Below are positions 43,642-53,109 of a DNA stretch of 64,000 nt, in pieces. The first letter of the stretch is position 1; each line of letters opens with the position of its first letter. The DNA is from JAGPDF01 sp052035735 (GTDB lineage: Bacteria; Acidobacteriota; Thermoanaerobaculia; Multivoradales; JAGPDF01). The DNA lies in contig JBPOHI010000007.1 of the NCBI GenBank assembly GCA_052035735.1, forward strand, positions 62,001-126,000, written 5' to 3'. A program made the translations under genes and the position numbers. The notes beneath the pieces are model-generated. The model was given only the letters and a program-made list of their open reading frames with translations, did not search any database and was not told the DNA's origin.

Positions 43642-45672
43642 TCAGCCGGGCAGGGAGAGGAAGAGCGCCGCCCAGACAGCGCCGCGGAAGAGCCTGGCCT
43701 TGAGGCGCCAGTAGGGCTCGGCCGCCTTCCAGAAGGTCGAGGCGCGGATCGTCGCCAGGGTCTCGCGATCGGCGGCCAGCGCAGCGGCGAGGCTGGAGAG
43801 CTCTGCACGCTCCCGGCAGCTCGTCCGCCAGAGGAGCTCGAGCGCGGCGCGCTCCGCGTCCGGCACCGGCGACCTCTCCGGCAGCCCGGCGAGGAAGGCC
43901 TTGAGAGCTTCGGCGCTCCTCCTCCAGGTGAAGGTGCGGGCGGTGGCGACCGCCCCCGCGGCCAGCCGCTCGCGCAGCGGGCGGTCTTCGACCAGCTGCA
44001 GCATCGCTCCGGCGAGCGCTTCGGCGTCGCCGGGCGGCACGACCAGCGCGTTGTCGTCGTGGCGTGCGTACTCCATGACGCCACCGCTCGCGGTGAGGAC
44101 GCAGGCGGCACCGGAAGCCATCGCTTCGAGTCCGACCAGGCCGAAGCCCTGGAAGAGCGACGGATCGACGACGATGTGCGCCGTCGACAGGAGGCGCGCG
44201 ACGCCGTCGCGCGAGAGCACCCCGGCGTGAGAGTGCGGAAAGTTCTCCTCTTCGAAGCGGTGGGCGCCGAAAAGGACGATCTCGACCCGCGGATGGGCGG
44301 CGATCTTGCGCAGCGCCGGCAGGAGGTAACGCCAGCCGCGCCGCTCTTCGTAGCGCAGCATCGCGACCACACGCACCCGCCCATCGTCCGCCCGGTCACC
44401 GCGCGGGTAGAAGACCTCCGGGTCGCCGCTCATCGGCACGACCGACGCGCGGTGTCCATGGCGCTCCTCGATCAGACCGGCGAGCCAGGTCGAAATCACG
44501 GTGATCTGTGGCACGAGGTCGTAAGTCTGCGCCACGACTTCGACCGGATCACCGCCGAACCAGCCTTCGTAGTCCTGCACGAAGTAGGCGGCCCGGGTCT
44601 CCGGCCGGCGGGCGGCGACCAGCGCGACCGGCGGCACGGTCTGGTAGGCGGTGGCGACGAGCACGCGGGTTGCCGGCAGCTCGTCGGCGAAGCGTTCGGG
44701 GGAAAGGCGGAGCGGCGTAAAGAAGAGCTCGAGATCGATCTCGCTCGCCGCCTCCTCGAGGATCACCACGCCAGCATGGAGACCCTCGAGGACCAGCGCG
44801 TTGGTGAGCTCGAGGACGTCGGCCACACCGCCGAAAACACCCATCATCGGCAGCACGAACAGGACGTCGTAGGGCGCTGCGGTACGCGCCCCCGTCCAGG
44901 CAAAGGTCTCCGCATCGCGCACGGAGCCGAGCTCGTTCCGGCGATTGAACTCCGCCACCTCGGTCTCGTAGCGGTGGCGCCAGCGCGCCATCAGCAGCTC
45001 GCGATTCCGGGCGAAGCGGGCGTCGCCATCGGAGAAACTCGCCCCCTGGCGGTGATAGACGAAGACATCGTCCGCCACGACACAGCGCCAGCCGCCGGCG
45101 CGCGCGCGGAAGTGGAAGTCGGTCTCCTCGCAGTAACCCCGATCGAACGCCTCGTCGAGGACGCCTAAGGAGGCGATGACCTCGCGCTTCACCAGCAGGC
45201 AGAAGCCGACCACGGTGGTGACGTCCGGATAAGCGCCCGGGCAGCGCTCGGCGACCCGGCTGGCGAACGAGAAGACATCCTCTCCGGGAGGGATCTTGAC
45301 CGACAGATTCACCGCGCTGTTCGAGAGCGGGCAGCACATGCCGATCGCCGGCTCGCGATCGAGCCGATCGACCATCCGTTCGAGCGCTCCCGGCGTGAGC
45401 AGGGTGTCGCTGTTCAACAGGCAGACATAGGGAGCCTCGGAGAAGAGCAGGCCGCGGTTCGCGGTCTTGACGAAGCCCAGGTTGACCGGGTTCTCGAGCA
45501 ACGTGATCCCGTCCTGCTCGCGCAGCCATTCGGTAGTGCGGGCGTCGCTCGCGTCATTGACCACCAGGATCCGCGCCCAGGCCGGGGCGAACGCGCGTGC
45601 GGTGCGCAGGCAATCGCGCGTCGCCCGCAACGCGTTGTGGACCGGGATGACGAGGTCGAGCTTGACGGTCAT
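43642..45672 (-). CDS. Bifunctional GT2-GT4 glycosyltransferase fusion
   Basis: 676 residues from ATG 45672. The N-terminal about 240 residues are GT2 (LDLVIPVHNALRATRDCLRT, VCLLNSDTLLTPGALERM, GYCEETDFHFRARAGG). The middle and C-terminal part is GT4-like (LFVLPMMGVFGGVADVLELT, VDPSLFQGFGLVGLEAMASG with the E-x7-E element). It ends with a membrane-proximal segment ASTFWKAAEPYWRLKARLFRG. Its start overlaps the upstream GT2 gene by 4 nt. Family knowledge: such fusions build O-antigen or capsule-type glycans. No polymerase or flippase gene was seen nearby. Confidence 0.88.
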   Translation of the reverse strand: MTVKLDLVIPVHNALRATRDCLRTARAFAPAWARILVVNDASDARTTEWLREQDGITLLENPVNLGFVKTANRGLLFSEAPYVCLLNSDTLLTPGALERMVDRLDREPAIGMCCPLSNSAVNLSVKIPPGEDVFSFASRVAERCPGAYPDVTTVVGFCLLVKREVIASLGVLDEAFDRGYCEETDFHFRARAGGWRCVVADDVFVYHRQGASFSDGDARFARNRELLMARWRHRYETEVAEFNRRNELGSVRDAETFAWTGARTAAPYDVLFVLPMMGVFGGVADVLELTNALVLEGLHAGVVILEEAASEIDLELFFTPLRLSPERFADELPATRVLVATAYQTVPPVALVAARRPETRAAYFVQDYEGWFGGDPVEVVAQTYDLVPQITVISTWLAGLIEERHGHRASVVPMSGDPEVFYPRGDRADDGRVRVVAMLRYEERRGWRYLLPALRKIAAHPRVEIVLFGAHRFEEENFPHSHAGVLSRDGVARLLSTAHIVVDPSLFQGFGLVGLEAMASGAACVLTASGGVMEYARHDDNALVVPPGDAEALAGAMLQLVEDRPLRERLAAGAVATARTFTWRRSAEALKAFLAGLPERSPVPDAERAALELLWRTSCRERAELSSLAAALAADRETLATIRASTFWKAAEPYWRLKARLFRGAVWAALFLSLPG

Positions 45673-46712
45673 CGGCCGAGGAGCTTCGCCTTGAGCCTCC
45701 ACCAGCGCGAAAGCGTCCGCCAGGAGGTCGAGGCGTAGATCTGCTGCAGGGTGGAGAGCAGCGCGCTCTCACGCTCGCCGGCGGCCTGGAGCTGGCGGGC
45801 GGCATCGCCGCGGAAGGCCGTGAGATCCGCCGCCAGTTGCGCCCCCCGGCGCGAGCTTTCGGTGAGCTCCGCGACCAGCCGTTGCCCATCGGCACGCGCG
45901 GCAGCGAGCTCTTCCGCGAAGCGGGCGCGCTCGCTGCGCAGCAACCAGGCCTCGTTCTGGAAGCTGTCCACCAGCGCGGCCTGGGTGGCGACGCTGTGGC
46001 GGTGCCAGTGTTTCGCGAACAGCTGCCGGCGCGCCGTCTCGGCTTCGACGCCGTGCCACGGGGTCACCGTGGTGGCGTTCGACTGGTCGTCGCGCACGCG
46101 ATAGACGGCGGTGATCCCGGCGATGCGGTGAAAGCGTCCGCGCTCGGCGAGGCGGATCATGAAATCCCAGTCTTCGAGAATGTCGAAGCTCTCGTCGTAG
46201 CGCAGGTCGGTGGCGGCGTGCATCAGGCCGATGAGCGAGATGTAGTTCGACGACAGCAGGCGATCGGGGTCGAACGGCTGGCCGTAGACCACCAACCGCC
46301 GCCCTGGGTGGTAGCGGCCATCGGGTCCGAGCTGCTGCTCGACCTGCTCGACGTCGGTGTAAGCGACGCGATAGGAGTCGCTGCCCGAGAGGAAACGCGC
46401 CAGGGTCGCGAGATGGTCGGGGAGGAAGAGGTCGTCGTCGTCGAGATAGGCCACGAAGCGGCCGCGCGCGGCGTCGAGGCCGGCATTCAGGGCCAACGCC
46501 CGGCCGTGTGGCGGCACACGGTGGATGAGCGTGAGGCCGCCGTCGCCGGGCGCGGAAGCGAGCAGCTCCGCCGGCGGCGCACTGCCGCCATCGGCGACCA
46601 CCAGGGTCTCGAAGTCACGCAGGGTCTGGGCGCGCAGGCTCGCCAGGGCTTCGCCGAGCAACGCCGGCCGATCGCGCGTCCTGACGATCACGGAGACGAG
46701 AGGCGGCATCAT
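45669..46712 (-). CDS. GT2 family glycosyltransferase with C-terminal coiled coil
   Basis: 347 residues from ATG 46712 (two consecutive Met). GT-A fold: PLVSVIVRTRDRPALLGEAL, VVADGGSAPP, YLDDDDLFLPDHL (DxD-type metal site) and SFDILEDWDFMIRLAE. From about residue 250 to 325 a heptad-like Glu/Arg/Ala-rich coiled coil follows. It ends in YASTSWRTLSRWWRLKAKLLGR, closely like the end of the adjacent GT fusion, suggesting a common docking or membrane-association tail. The frame stays open far upstream through the FHA gene; that extension is not coding. Confidence 0.88.
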   Translation of the reverse strand: MMPPLVSVIVRTRDRPALLGEALASLRAQTLRDFETLVVADGGSAPPAELLASAPGDGGLTLIHRVPPHGRALALNAGLDAARGRFVAYLDDDDLFLPDHLATLARFLSGSDSYRVAYTDVEQVEQQLGPDGRYHPGRRLVVYGQPFDPDRLLSSNYISLIGLMHAATDLRYDESFDILEDWDFMIRLAERGRFHRIAGITAVYRVRDDQSNATTVTPWHGVEAETARRQLFAKHWHRHSVATQAALVDSFQNEAWLLRSERARFAEELAAARADGQRLVAELTESSRRGAQLAADLTAFRGDAARQLQAAGERESALLSTLQQIYASTSWRTLSRWWRLKAKLLGR

Positions 46713-46792
46713 GGCAAGGAAGGACGCTAACACGCCCGGCGCTGCGGGCCCCTGCGGAGGAGCCGGCGTGCGGGGGGCCGCGGCTGCGGCGC

Positions 46793-48472
46793 TCAGCCCG
46801 AAGCGGCCTCGCGGCGCAGCAACACGAGCGTCCGATCGTCGGCGAACGGCACGCCGCGGACGAACTTCTCGAGCTCGACGTCGAGGCCTTCGGCGAGCTT
46901 TGCGAGCGGCGCCTGACGCCGGGCGACGAGGTACGCCTCGAGGCGCTCGAGACCGAACTCCTCGTCCTCCGGGTCGCAGGCCTCGACGATGCCGTCGGTG
47001 TAGAGCACGAGAAGATCGCCGGGGCCGAGGGTGCGCTCCTGCTCGGTGAACCTGGCCTCCGCCAGCAGGCCGATCGGCGGGCCGGTGGCACCGAGGCGCT
47101 CGACCGAACCGTCGGCGCGCACGAGCAGGGCCGGATTGTGGCCGGCGTTGGTGAACCCGAGGCGGCCGTTGGATCCACCCGCGACGTCGACCGAGACCAG
47201 CATGGCGGTGGCGTACTTGGCGAGCGGCGTGCGGCGGTAGAGGAGGTTCGAGACCAGCGGTGCGATCTCGCCGGGGGACATCCCGTTCTGCACCGGGCTC
47301 GCGGCGAGCGCCTCGAGCGACGCGGTGAGCAGCGCCGCCCCCATCCCCTTGCCGGAGACATCGACGATCATGCCGAAGAGCTCGCTGCCGTCGCCGCGCA
47401 CGGTCGCCAGGTAGTAGTCGCCGGAGACGCCGCGCGAGGGCACACTGCCGCCGTGCAGCGACCATCCTGGAATCGCGGGCAGCTCGCGCGGCAGCAGCCC
47501 CACCTGGATGGCGCGCGCCAGCTTGATCTCCTCTTCGAGGCGCCGGCGCTCGGCCGACTCTTCGACCAGCGCGATATTGCGGATCCGCAGAGCGGCTACG
47601 GAGGCCAGCGAGGTCAGCAGCTCGAGGTCTTCGGCGGTGAAGCTCCGGACGTGGGCGCGCGAGTCGAGGGCGATCATTCCGAGCGGTCCCTGGTCGTCGT
47701 AGAGCGGCGCGGCGATCAGGCTGCGGATACCGGACATCATCAGACTCGCGGCCTGTCCGAAGCGCTCGTCGGCGGCGATGTCGCAGACCAGCGCCGCCTG
47801 TCGCTTCTCGATCACTTCCTCGTGCAGGGTGCGCGACAGCAGAGCCTCGGTGCGCGATCCGGGTCCGCGGCGTGACGTGGCGCGACGGTACCGGCCCGGC
47901 CCTTCGCGCAGGACGATGACGCCCTCCTCCGGGCCCAAGGCCTTCCAGGCGTTGTCGAGAATCAGCTCGAGCAGCTCCGGCAGCGCCATCGAGCGGCCGA
48001 GCGCGCGATGGACCTCGTTGAGCATCTCGAGGCGCTCGGCGTGCCGGCGCAGGGCTCCGGTGTCGAGGTCGGCGGGGGCGTGCCCGCCGGAGAGCAGGTC
48101 GGCCGCCTTCATGAAGACCGAGGTGCCGGGCGCGGGCGGAGCGTTCGAAAGCGGGCGGGCACGCGGCGCGGCCAGGTCGTCGATCCGCTCGACGAGCAGC
48201 AGGCTGGTCCCGACCGCGATCTGATCGCCGGGAGCGAGTGGCTCGCGGGCCGTCACCGTGTTCGAGTTTCGCCGTGTGCCGGCGCGCGAGCCGAGATCCT
48301 CGACCCACCAGCCGGAACCGGCGCGCGAGATCCGTGCATGCCGCCGTGATGCCGCGCGATCGGCGAGCACGATGTCGCTCTCCTCGGCGCGCCCGACGAG
48401 GATCTCGTCCTGGTCGAACGAGCGCGTAGAGGCGGCGACGGGATCGCGGACAGCGATGACGATCGGAGACAC
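46793..48472 (-). CDS. FHA-GAF-PP2C (RsbU/SpoIIE-type) serine phosphatase
   Basis: 559 residues from a GTG at 48472; a GTG at 48526 is an alternative. Order: FHA domain (ILVGRAEESDIVLADRAASRRHARI, about residues 25-50), GAF (about 160-300; LIAAPLYDDQGPLGMIALDS), a short coiled linker (RRRLEEEIKLARAIQVGLLP), then a PP2C/SpoIIE domain (SGDYYLATV, MIVDVSGKGMGAALLTASL, YTDGIVEACDPEDEEFGLE). Metal Asp residues are present. Family knowledge: RsbU-type phosphatases act on anti-anti-sigma factors. The FHA domain implies phospho-Thr input, so a Ser/Thr kinase should exist elsewhere. Confidence 0.92.
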   Translation of the reverse strand: MSPIVIAVRDPVAASTRSFDQDEILVGRAEESDIVLADRAASRRHARISRAGSGWWVEDLGSRAGTRRNSNTVTAREPLAPGDQIAVGTSLLLVERIDDLAAPRARPLSNAPPAPGTSVFMKAADLLSGGHAPADLDTGALRRHAERLEMLNEVHRALGRSMALPELLELILDNAWKALGPEEGVIVLREGPGRYRRATSRRGPGSRTEALLSRTLHEEVIEKRQAALVCDIAADERFGQAASLMMSGIRSLIAAPLYDDQGPLGMIALDSRAHVRSFTAEDLELLTSLASVAALRIRNIALVEESAERRRLEEEIKLARAIQVGLLPRELPAIPGWSLHGGSVPSRGVSGDYYLATVRGDGSELFGMIVDVSGKGMGAALLTASLEALAASPVQNGMSPGEIAPLVSNLLYRRTPLAKYATAMLVSVDVAGGSNGRLGFTNAGHNPALLVRADGSVERLGATGPPIGLLAEARFTEQERTLGPGDLLVLYTDGIVEACDPEDEEFGLERLEAYLVARRQAPLAKLAEGLDVELEKFVRGVPFADDRTLVLLRREAASG

Positions 48473-48643
48473 CCGGCGATCCCCTAATCGCGCCTGGCCT
48501 TCGCCTCGACCGACCGGCGGGCGCACCGACGGTTCTGCAGCAGACTCACTCGATACCCCCCCTGAAGGCCCTGTTCCGGACTCGCGGAGTCTAGCCGGAT
48601 TCGGGCTGCGCCAGGGGGGAAAGATGTCGGAGGGAGCGCCGGT

Positions 48644-49453
48644 TCAGGAGCCGCGGCGCAGCGAGCCGATCAGCCCTTCGAAGGCGGCGCGTTCGGCGTC
48701 GATCGTCGCCTTCGGGCCAGTGAACTTGAAGAACCAGTTGGCGTCGCCGCCCTCGGCGACCACGCCGAGCAGCGCCCAGTTCTCCATCGCCGCCGCCGCC
48801 GCGCCGCTCATTGTGCCCGGGTTGTAGGTCCCGGTGGTCTCGACGAAGAGTGCCGGAATGCCGTGAATGTCGCCGGTGCGCGTCTTGAGCGCCGACAGCG
48901 GGTCGGCGCCGTTGGGCTGGGCGAACTGCATCGCCCAGCGCTGCGCGTTGTCGATCGGCGGGCCGCCCTGATTCGGCCCGAAGTAGAAGACCACCAGCTC
49001 GGCGTCGCCGGCGGCGCCCGCAACGCGGTATTGGGCGCGCCGCATCGGGTTGGCCGGCGGCTGCGCGACCCAACTCGCCGGCGCGTCCCAGACCAGGCCG
49101 GCCGATCCCAGGCCACCCTGCGGGTCGACCGGCGGCAGCGCGATGCCGGAGGCGCCCATACCCGCGGGCATCCCGCCGGGCATGGCTCCTGCCAAGCCGC
49201 CTGCCGGGGGGTGTCCGGGCGGGAGCGCCACCGAGGGATGTCCGGGCGGAAGCTCCTGCGGCGTCGCCGCGGTGGCGCCCTGGGCCGGCTGAGCCGCCGG
49301 TTCCGGCGCGGTCTTCGTCGCCGCGGTCTCCTGCGGCGCGCTCTGAACGTTGAGCTGCGGCTCCTTGCTGCATGCGGCAGTGGTGGCCATCGCCGACAGG
49401 GCGACCGCCGCCGTCAGCGTGGTGAGTCCTGAGGTTCTGTTCTTGAGTTCCAT
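48644..49453 (-). CDS. Putative lipoprotein of unknown function
   Basis: 269 residues from ATG 49453. A lipobox-like end of the signal peptide (ATTAACSKE, Cys at about 28) is followed by an about 90-residue Pro/Gly/Met-rich linker (LPPGHPSVALPPGHPPAGG). A C-terminal about 150-residue domain follows (LVWDAPASWVAQPPANPMRRAQYRV ... ELVVFYFGPNQGGP ... WFFKFTGPKATIDAERAAFEGL). No family recognised. It lies downstream of the MtrB-like gene beyond a terminator, so it is probably a separate unit. Confidence 0.72.
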   Translation of the reverse strand: MELKNRTSGLTTLTAAVALSAMATTAACSKEPQLNVQSAPQETAATKTAPEPAAQPAQGATAATPQELPPGHPSVALPPGHPPAGGLAGAMPGGMPAGMGASGIALPPVDPQGGLGSAGLVWDAPASWVAQPPANPMRRAQYRVAGAAGDAELVVFYFGPNQGGPPIDNAQRWAMQFAQPNGADPLSALKTRTGDIHGIPALFVETTGTYNPGTMSGAAAAAMENWALLGVVAEGGDANWFFKFTGPKATIDAERAAFEGLIGSLRRGS

Positions 49454-49542
49454 GTCTGGGTTCCCCTCCAGGCAGGACCATAGCAAGGGCGCCATCCGGG
49501 CCGGCCACCCAAAGGGTCGGGAACGGCGCTGCCCGAAACGGA

Positions 49543-49575
49543 AAAGCCCGCCGGCCGCGAGGGCCAGCGGGCTTC
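49543..49575 (-). terminator. Rho-independent terminator after the MtrB-like gene
   Basis: On the minus strand AAGCCCGCTGGCC pairs with GGCCGGCGGGCTT (one mismatch) over a 5-nt loop, followed by TTCCGTTT. It lies 32 bp past the MtrB-like stop. Confidence 0.75.
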
Positions 49576-49606
49576 GCCCGTCGGTGCCTGCTGTTCGTGG
49601 AGCAAA

Positions 49607-51856
49607 CTAGAACTTGAGCTTGCACCTCAGGCCGACGACCTGCGCCGTGTAGTCGCCGTAGTTGGCGTTGAGCAGCAGCGCCGCCGGCATGTAGTTCTCC
49701 AGCCCGCGCACGATGAAGCTGTCGAGGGTGTAGTCCTCGTAGCGGTAGTCGAGACCCGCGGAGAGGTTCTCGGTGATCGAGAAGTCGAGCGCGACACGCG
49801 CCTGAAGGATCTCGATGTCCTCGTAGTCGTCGAAGCCGACCGCGAGGTTGGGGCTGCCCCCCGGCGGGCTGAAGAAGTCCGCCAGGCCGTCCGACCGGTT
49901 CCACGTCGCGCCGAGATCGAGCTTCCAACGCTCACCGAGCTCGGACTTGAAGCCGGCGCCGGCGGTGTCGTTGTCCTCGTCGAAGGTGACGTCCCAGTCG
50001 TCGAGCGGATTGGTCGAGGGCGTTGCGCCGGATTGCCGCGAACGCTGGAAGACCTCGCGCTCGGTGCGCTGGTAGAAGGCGTAGAAGTTGGCGCCGGGGG
50101 CGACGGCGAAGTTGACCTCGGCGTTGTACTGCAGCACCTCGTCGGAGACCAGGCCGAAGCGGCTCTTGTCGTAGTCGTCGTTGCGCCGATTGACCCCGAA
50201 GGCGACGTCGAGTTTCTCGGAGGCGTACCACCAGGCCTGCACGTAGTAGCTGTCGTAGCTGCGTTCGGCCTCGTCGTACTTGCGCAGCGCCGGCAGGTTG
50301 TTGATCCCCTCCGGCTCGATGAAGCTCACCTCCTGCGCCTCGGTCGAGTAGTCGCCGATCGAGCGGTCGCCGAGCTCGTAAGCCGCCCGAAGCTGGAAAT
50401 CGCCGAACTTGGTGTCGTAGGTCAACTTGAGGACGTCTTCGTCGCTCTGGTCGATTTCGCGGTAGCTGCGATCCCAGCTCTGGCGGTTGAACGACAGCCC
50501 CAGCCGGCTCGCTTCGCCGAAGTTCCAACCCAGCTCGCCGCCCAGGTCCTGGACGGTGTAGGAGTAAGGCACGGTGATGCGCCCGATCTCCTCCCAGACG
50601 CCGTGATAGCGGACATAGCCCGGGAACTCGATCCGCGACGAGCTGTTGTCGTAGTCGTAGTAGCGGACCTTGAACGCCAGGGTGAAGGCGTCGCCGAGCT
50701 TGCCGTTCGCCGATCCGTAGAAGCTCAGCACGTCGACCTGGGTGTCGGCGTTCGCGGTGGGCAGGGAGCCCGGATCGCTGGCGGCGAAGGTCGAGTGATC
50801 GAAGTCCTTGCCGAGAATCGCCGAATTCAGCGTGTAGGGCAGCAGCGCGTCGGTCTGCTTCATCTGGTTGAGACTGAGTGCGCCGTTCATGCTCCACGAC
50901 CCGGCGCGCAGCCGGCCGTTGACGAACAGCGACCCCGCCTCGTTGTCCGGCGCGAGGTCGGCCTGCCCGATGGCCGCGCCGCCCACGGAAGCGCTGCCCG
51001 GTCCCTGATAGGCCGACGGGTCGGTCGAGTTGGTAATCCGGAACGGGTTGTCGAAGATCAGCGAGTCGACGTCGTTCTTGAACGCCGAGTAGCGATAGCC
51101 GAAGGTGAGCCCACCGCGCTTGCCGGAGAGCTCGCCCGAGAGCGTGGCGCCGTCGGTCGCGTAGTCGATCGGCTCGGGAAGCTCGATGGCGTTGCCGAAG
51201 CCGAAGGACGCGCCGTAGGGGCGGTTGCCGGTGCGGTTCTCGTGGCTGTAGTCGAGCTTCCAGGCGAGACGACCCATCTGCCCGACGTTGAACACGGCGC
51301 GCGTGCGGTCACGCTGCAGACCGAGGTCGATCGTGTTCGCGGCGTTGAGATAGGGAGTGATCAACCGGTCGAGATAGGCGTAGTTGATCTTGGTCCGGTC
51401 GGTCGCGTACTGCTGGGTGAGCGTGTTCTGCAGCGACTGCTGGATGCTGTCGGAGATCTGCCAGTGACCGGGGGAGGTCTCGGCAAACAGGATCAGGCCG
51501 TCGTTGCCGAAGTTGTGCGGGATCTTGTTGTAGTCGAGCATCATCGACCATCTGCCGGAGACGCCGTAGTCGAGGGTGTAGCGGGCGTCGCGGCGGCCGA
51601 TCCAGCTGCTCTTGAACTCCAGGAACCGGCCCTTGTCGTCACCGCCCGAGATCTTCATCTTGGGGATCGCAAAGCCGCTCGACCAGTCCCGGTATTCGTT
51701 GAACTTCGAGGAGTCGGTGTCGACGTCGACGTCGTAGACGGCGAGGTCGAGCCGGTCCATCTTGAGGGTGAAGCCGGTCCCCTCGGCCGCGAACGCGGTT
51801 CCGGCCAGCAAGAGGAAGCCGGCGAACGTCATGCGAAGTGGATTGTGCGCGCGCAT
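49607..51856 (-). CDS. MtrB/PioB-family outer-membrane porin of a decaheme conduit
   Basis: 749 residues from ATG 51856. Its Shine-Dalgarno AGGAG overlaps the stop of the decaheme gene. A signal peptide (to about residue 24) is followed by about 26 amphipathic beta strands with repeated aromatic-flanked segments (WSMMLDYNKIPHNFG, LAWKLDYSHENRTGNRPYG, YYVQAWWYASEKLDVAFGVN) and a C-terminal Phe (CKLKF). These match the MtrB/PioB family in length and in the N-terminal region. The CXXC near the N-terminus of Shewanella MtrB is absent. Family knowledge: the barrel sheathes an MtrA-type cytochrome to carry electrons across the outer membrane. Confidence 0.9.
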   Translation of the reverse strand: MRAHNPLRMTFAGFLLLAGTAFAAEGTGFTLKMDRLDLAVYDVDVDTDSSKFNEYRDWSSGFAIPKMKISGGDDKGRFLEFKSSWIGRRDARYTLDYGVSGRWSMMLDYNKIPHNFGNDGLILFAETSPGHWQISDSIQQSLQNTLTQQYATDRTKINYAYLDRLITPYLNAANTIDLGLQRDRTRAVFNVGQMGRLAWKLDYSHENRTGNRPYGASFGFGNAIELPEPIDYATDGATLSGELSGKRGGLTFGYRYSAFKNDVDSLIFDNPFRITNSTDPSAYQGPGSASVGGAAIGQADLAPDNEAGSLFVNGRLRAGSWSMNGALSLNQMKQTDALLPYTLNSAILGKDFDHSTFAASDPGSLPTANADTQVDVLSFYGSANGKLGDAFTLAFKVRYYDYDNSSSRIEFPGYVRYHGVWEEIGRITVPYSYTVQDLGGELGWNFGEASRLGLSFNRQSWDRSYREIDQSDEDVLKLTYDTKFGDFQLRAAYELGDRSIGDYSTEAQEVSFIEPEGINNLPALRKYDEAERSYDSYYVQAWWYASEKLDVAFGVNRRNDDYDKSRFGLVSDEVLQYNAEVNFAVAPGANFYAFYQRTEREVFQRSRQSGATPSTNPLDDWDVTFDEDNDTAGAGFKSELGERWKLDLGATWNRSDGLADFFSPPGGSPNLAVGFDDYEDIEILQARVALDFSITENLSAGLDYRYEDYTLDSFIVRGLENYMPAALLLNANYGDYTAQVVGLRCKLKF

Positions 51857-51866
51857 GTCGTATCTC

Positions 51867-52766
51867 CTAGTACCCGAGGTACGGACTCGAGGGGTGGTTG
51901 CTGCCGTGGATCGCCGCATGGCAGTCGAGGCACGCCCGATTGAAAATTCGGTTACTGCCGGTGGTCGGATTGTCCGGCGTCGGCAGCTTCGTATTGTCGT
52001 AGATCGTTCCGGGGTGCCGGGTGTTCGAGTGGCACTGCTGGCAGAGGTACGGCACCGAGGTCTTCTGCAGCTTGATGTGGTTCGAACCGTGTGGTGTGTG
52101 GCAGTTGAGGCAGCTCTCGCGTACCGGGGCGTGCTCCCAGATGAACGGGCCGCGCTTCTCCGTGTGACAGGTGAAGCAGAGCTCGTTGACCGACTCGCCG
52201 ATCACCATCTTGGCGGTCTGCGTTCCGTGCGGGTTGTGGCAGTCGCTGCAGGAGATCTTGCCCTCGCGGATCGGGTGGTGCGAGTTCTTCCACAGGTCGG
52301 CACGGACGTTCTTGTGACAGGAGAAGCACTGCTCGAGCATGTTCGACGCTGCGAGCTGGGCGTCCTCCGACTTCGGCGCGTGCACCGAGTGACAATCGGT
52401 GCAGGCGACGTTGCGCGTCTGGTGGGTGCTGCCCGACCAGAAGAACTGTGCGCGGCCGTTGTGACAGGTCTGGCAGATCGCCGACTTTTCGTCCGCGCTC
52501 TTGCCCGCGAGCGACGGGCGATTGGCGGCGACATCGGGATCGTCGACGTGCAGCGAGCCCGGCCCGTGGCAGGTCTCGCATCCATGATCGGAGAGGCGGG
52601 CGAAGCCCGGGGCGCCGTGCGGCCCGAGGGCGTCGCCGACTTCGGAGTGGCACTCGAGGCAGGCCTCGGTGCCGACGTAGGTCGCCGGTGCCGCGGCGCC
52701 GGTCTGAGCGACGCCAGCGGTCGCTACTGCCGCCAGTGCGAGCCAGATGAAAGAGAGCTTTTGCAT
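51867..52766 (-). CDS. DmsE/MtrA-like periplasmic decaheme c-type cytochrome
   Basis: 299 residues from ATG 52766, with AGGAGG eight bases upstream. A signal peptide (to about residue 25) is followed by exactly ten CXXCH motifs: CLECH, CETCH, CQTCH, CTDCH, CFSCH, CSDCH, CFTCH, CLNCH, CQQCH, CLDCH. Spacing and the terminal ACLDCHAAIHGSNHPSS fit DmsE/MtrA decahemes. Family knowledge: it threads through the MtrB barrel and relays electrons between periplasm and cell surface. Eleven bases separate it from the barrel gene. The usual extracellular MtrC/OmcA partner is not adjacent. Confidence 0.93.
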   Translation of the reverse strand: MQKLSFIWLALAAVATAGVAQTGAAAPATYVGTEACLECHSEVGDALGPHGAPGFARLSDHGCETCHGPGSLHVDDPDVAANRPSLAGKSADEKSAICQTCHNGRAQFFWSGSTHQTRNVACTDCHSVHAPKSEDAQLAASNMLEQCFSCHKNVRADLWKNSHHPIREGKISCSDCHNPHGTQTAKMVIGESVNELCFTCHTEKRGPFIWEHAPVRESCLNCHTPHGSNHIKLQKTSVPYLCQQCHSNTRHPGTIYDNTKLPTPDNPTTGSNRIFNRACLDCHAAIHGSNHPSSPYLGY

Positions 52767-52879
52767 CGTTGCTTCCTCCTGTGGGCCGGCGAGAGAGGCT
52801 GAAGACACCCCGGAGTCGCCTCCTGTCGCCGGCTCGAATATGAATGCCAAAGTAACACAGCTGCCCGGTGACGGAAGCA

Positions 52880-53109
52880 CAGACAGGGGAGGCCTCCCCC
52901 GGCCCGATCGGGCAGGGCGACCACGAACACCGGCGAACCGCCCCCCCCGGTGGCGCGGGCCGGCGGGGTGGGTACGATGATGCCCCAATTCACCGACCCC
53001 GGGGCGGCCTCGCCCGGCCTGTGCGGGCCGGGCGACGACGACGACGGGCGAACAGCCCGACAGGGTGGCGCGGGCCGGAGGGGTTGGTACGATGATGCCC
53101 CTATGCACG
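52880..53109. repeat. 115-bp imperfect tandem duplication in the divergent cytochrome promoter region
   Basis: Two units, about 52880-52994 and 52995-53109, align with an exact 115-bp period: ggcct at 52891 and 53006, and gatgatgcccc at 52976 and 53091. Both include tggcgcgggccgg and ggtacgatgatgcccc. The second unit contains the start codon of the 15-motif cytochrome. The rest of the 336-bp gap (52767-52880) holds an AT-richer patch (aatatgaatgccaaagtaac) in front of the decaheme gene. Confidence 0.85.

Noticed and set aside
46713..48308. Extension of the GT2 frame far upstream (to 48308)
   Set aside because: Antiparallel-frame shadow of the FHA-GAF-PP2C gene; the GT2 domain starts cleanly at the Met pair at 46712.
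53092..53102. ATG at 53092 as start of the 15-motif cytochrome gene, since GGAGGGG is at better spacing
   Set aside because: It is in a different frame from the cytochrome; the matching copy in the first 115-bp unit (52976) has no following gene, so the similarity is due to the duplication.
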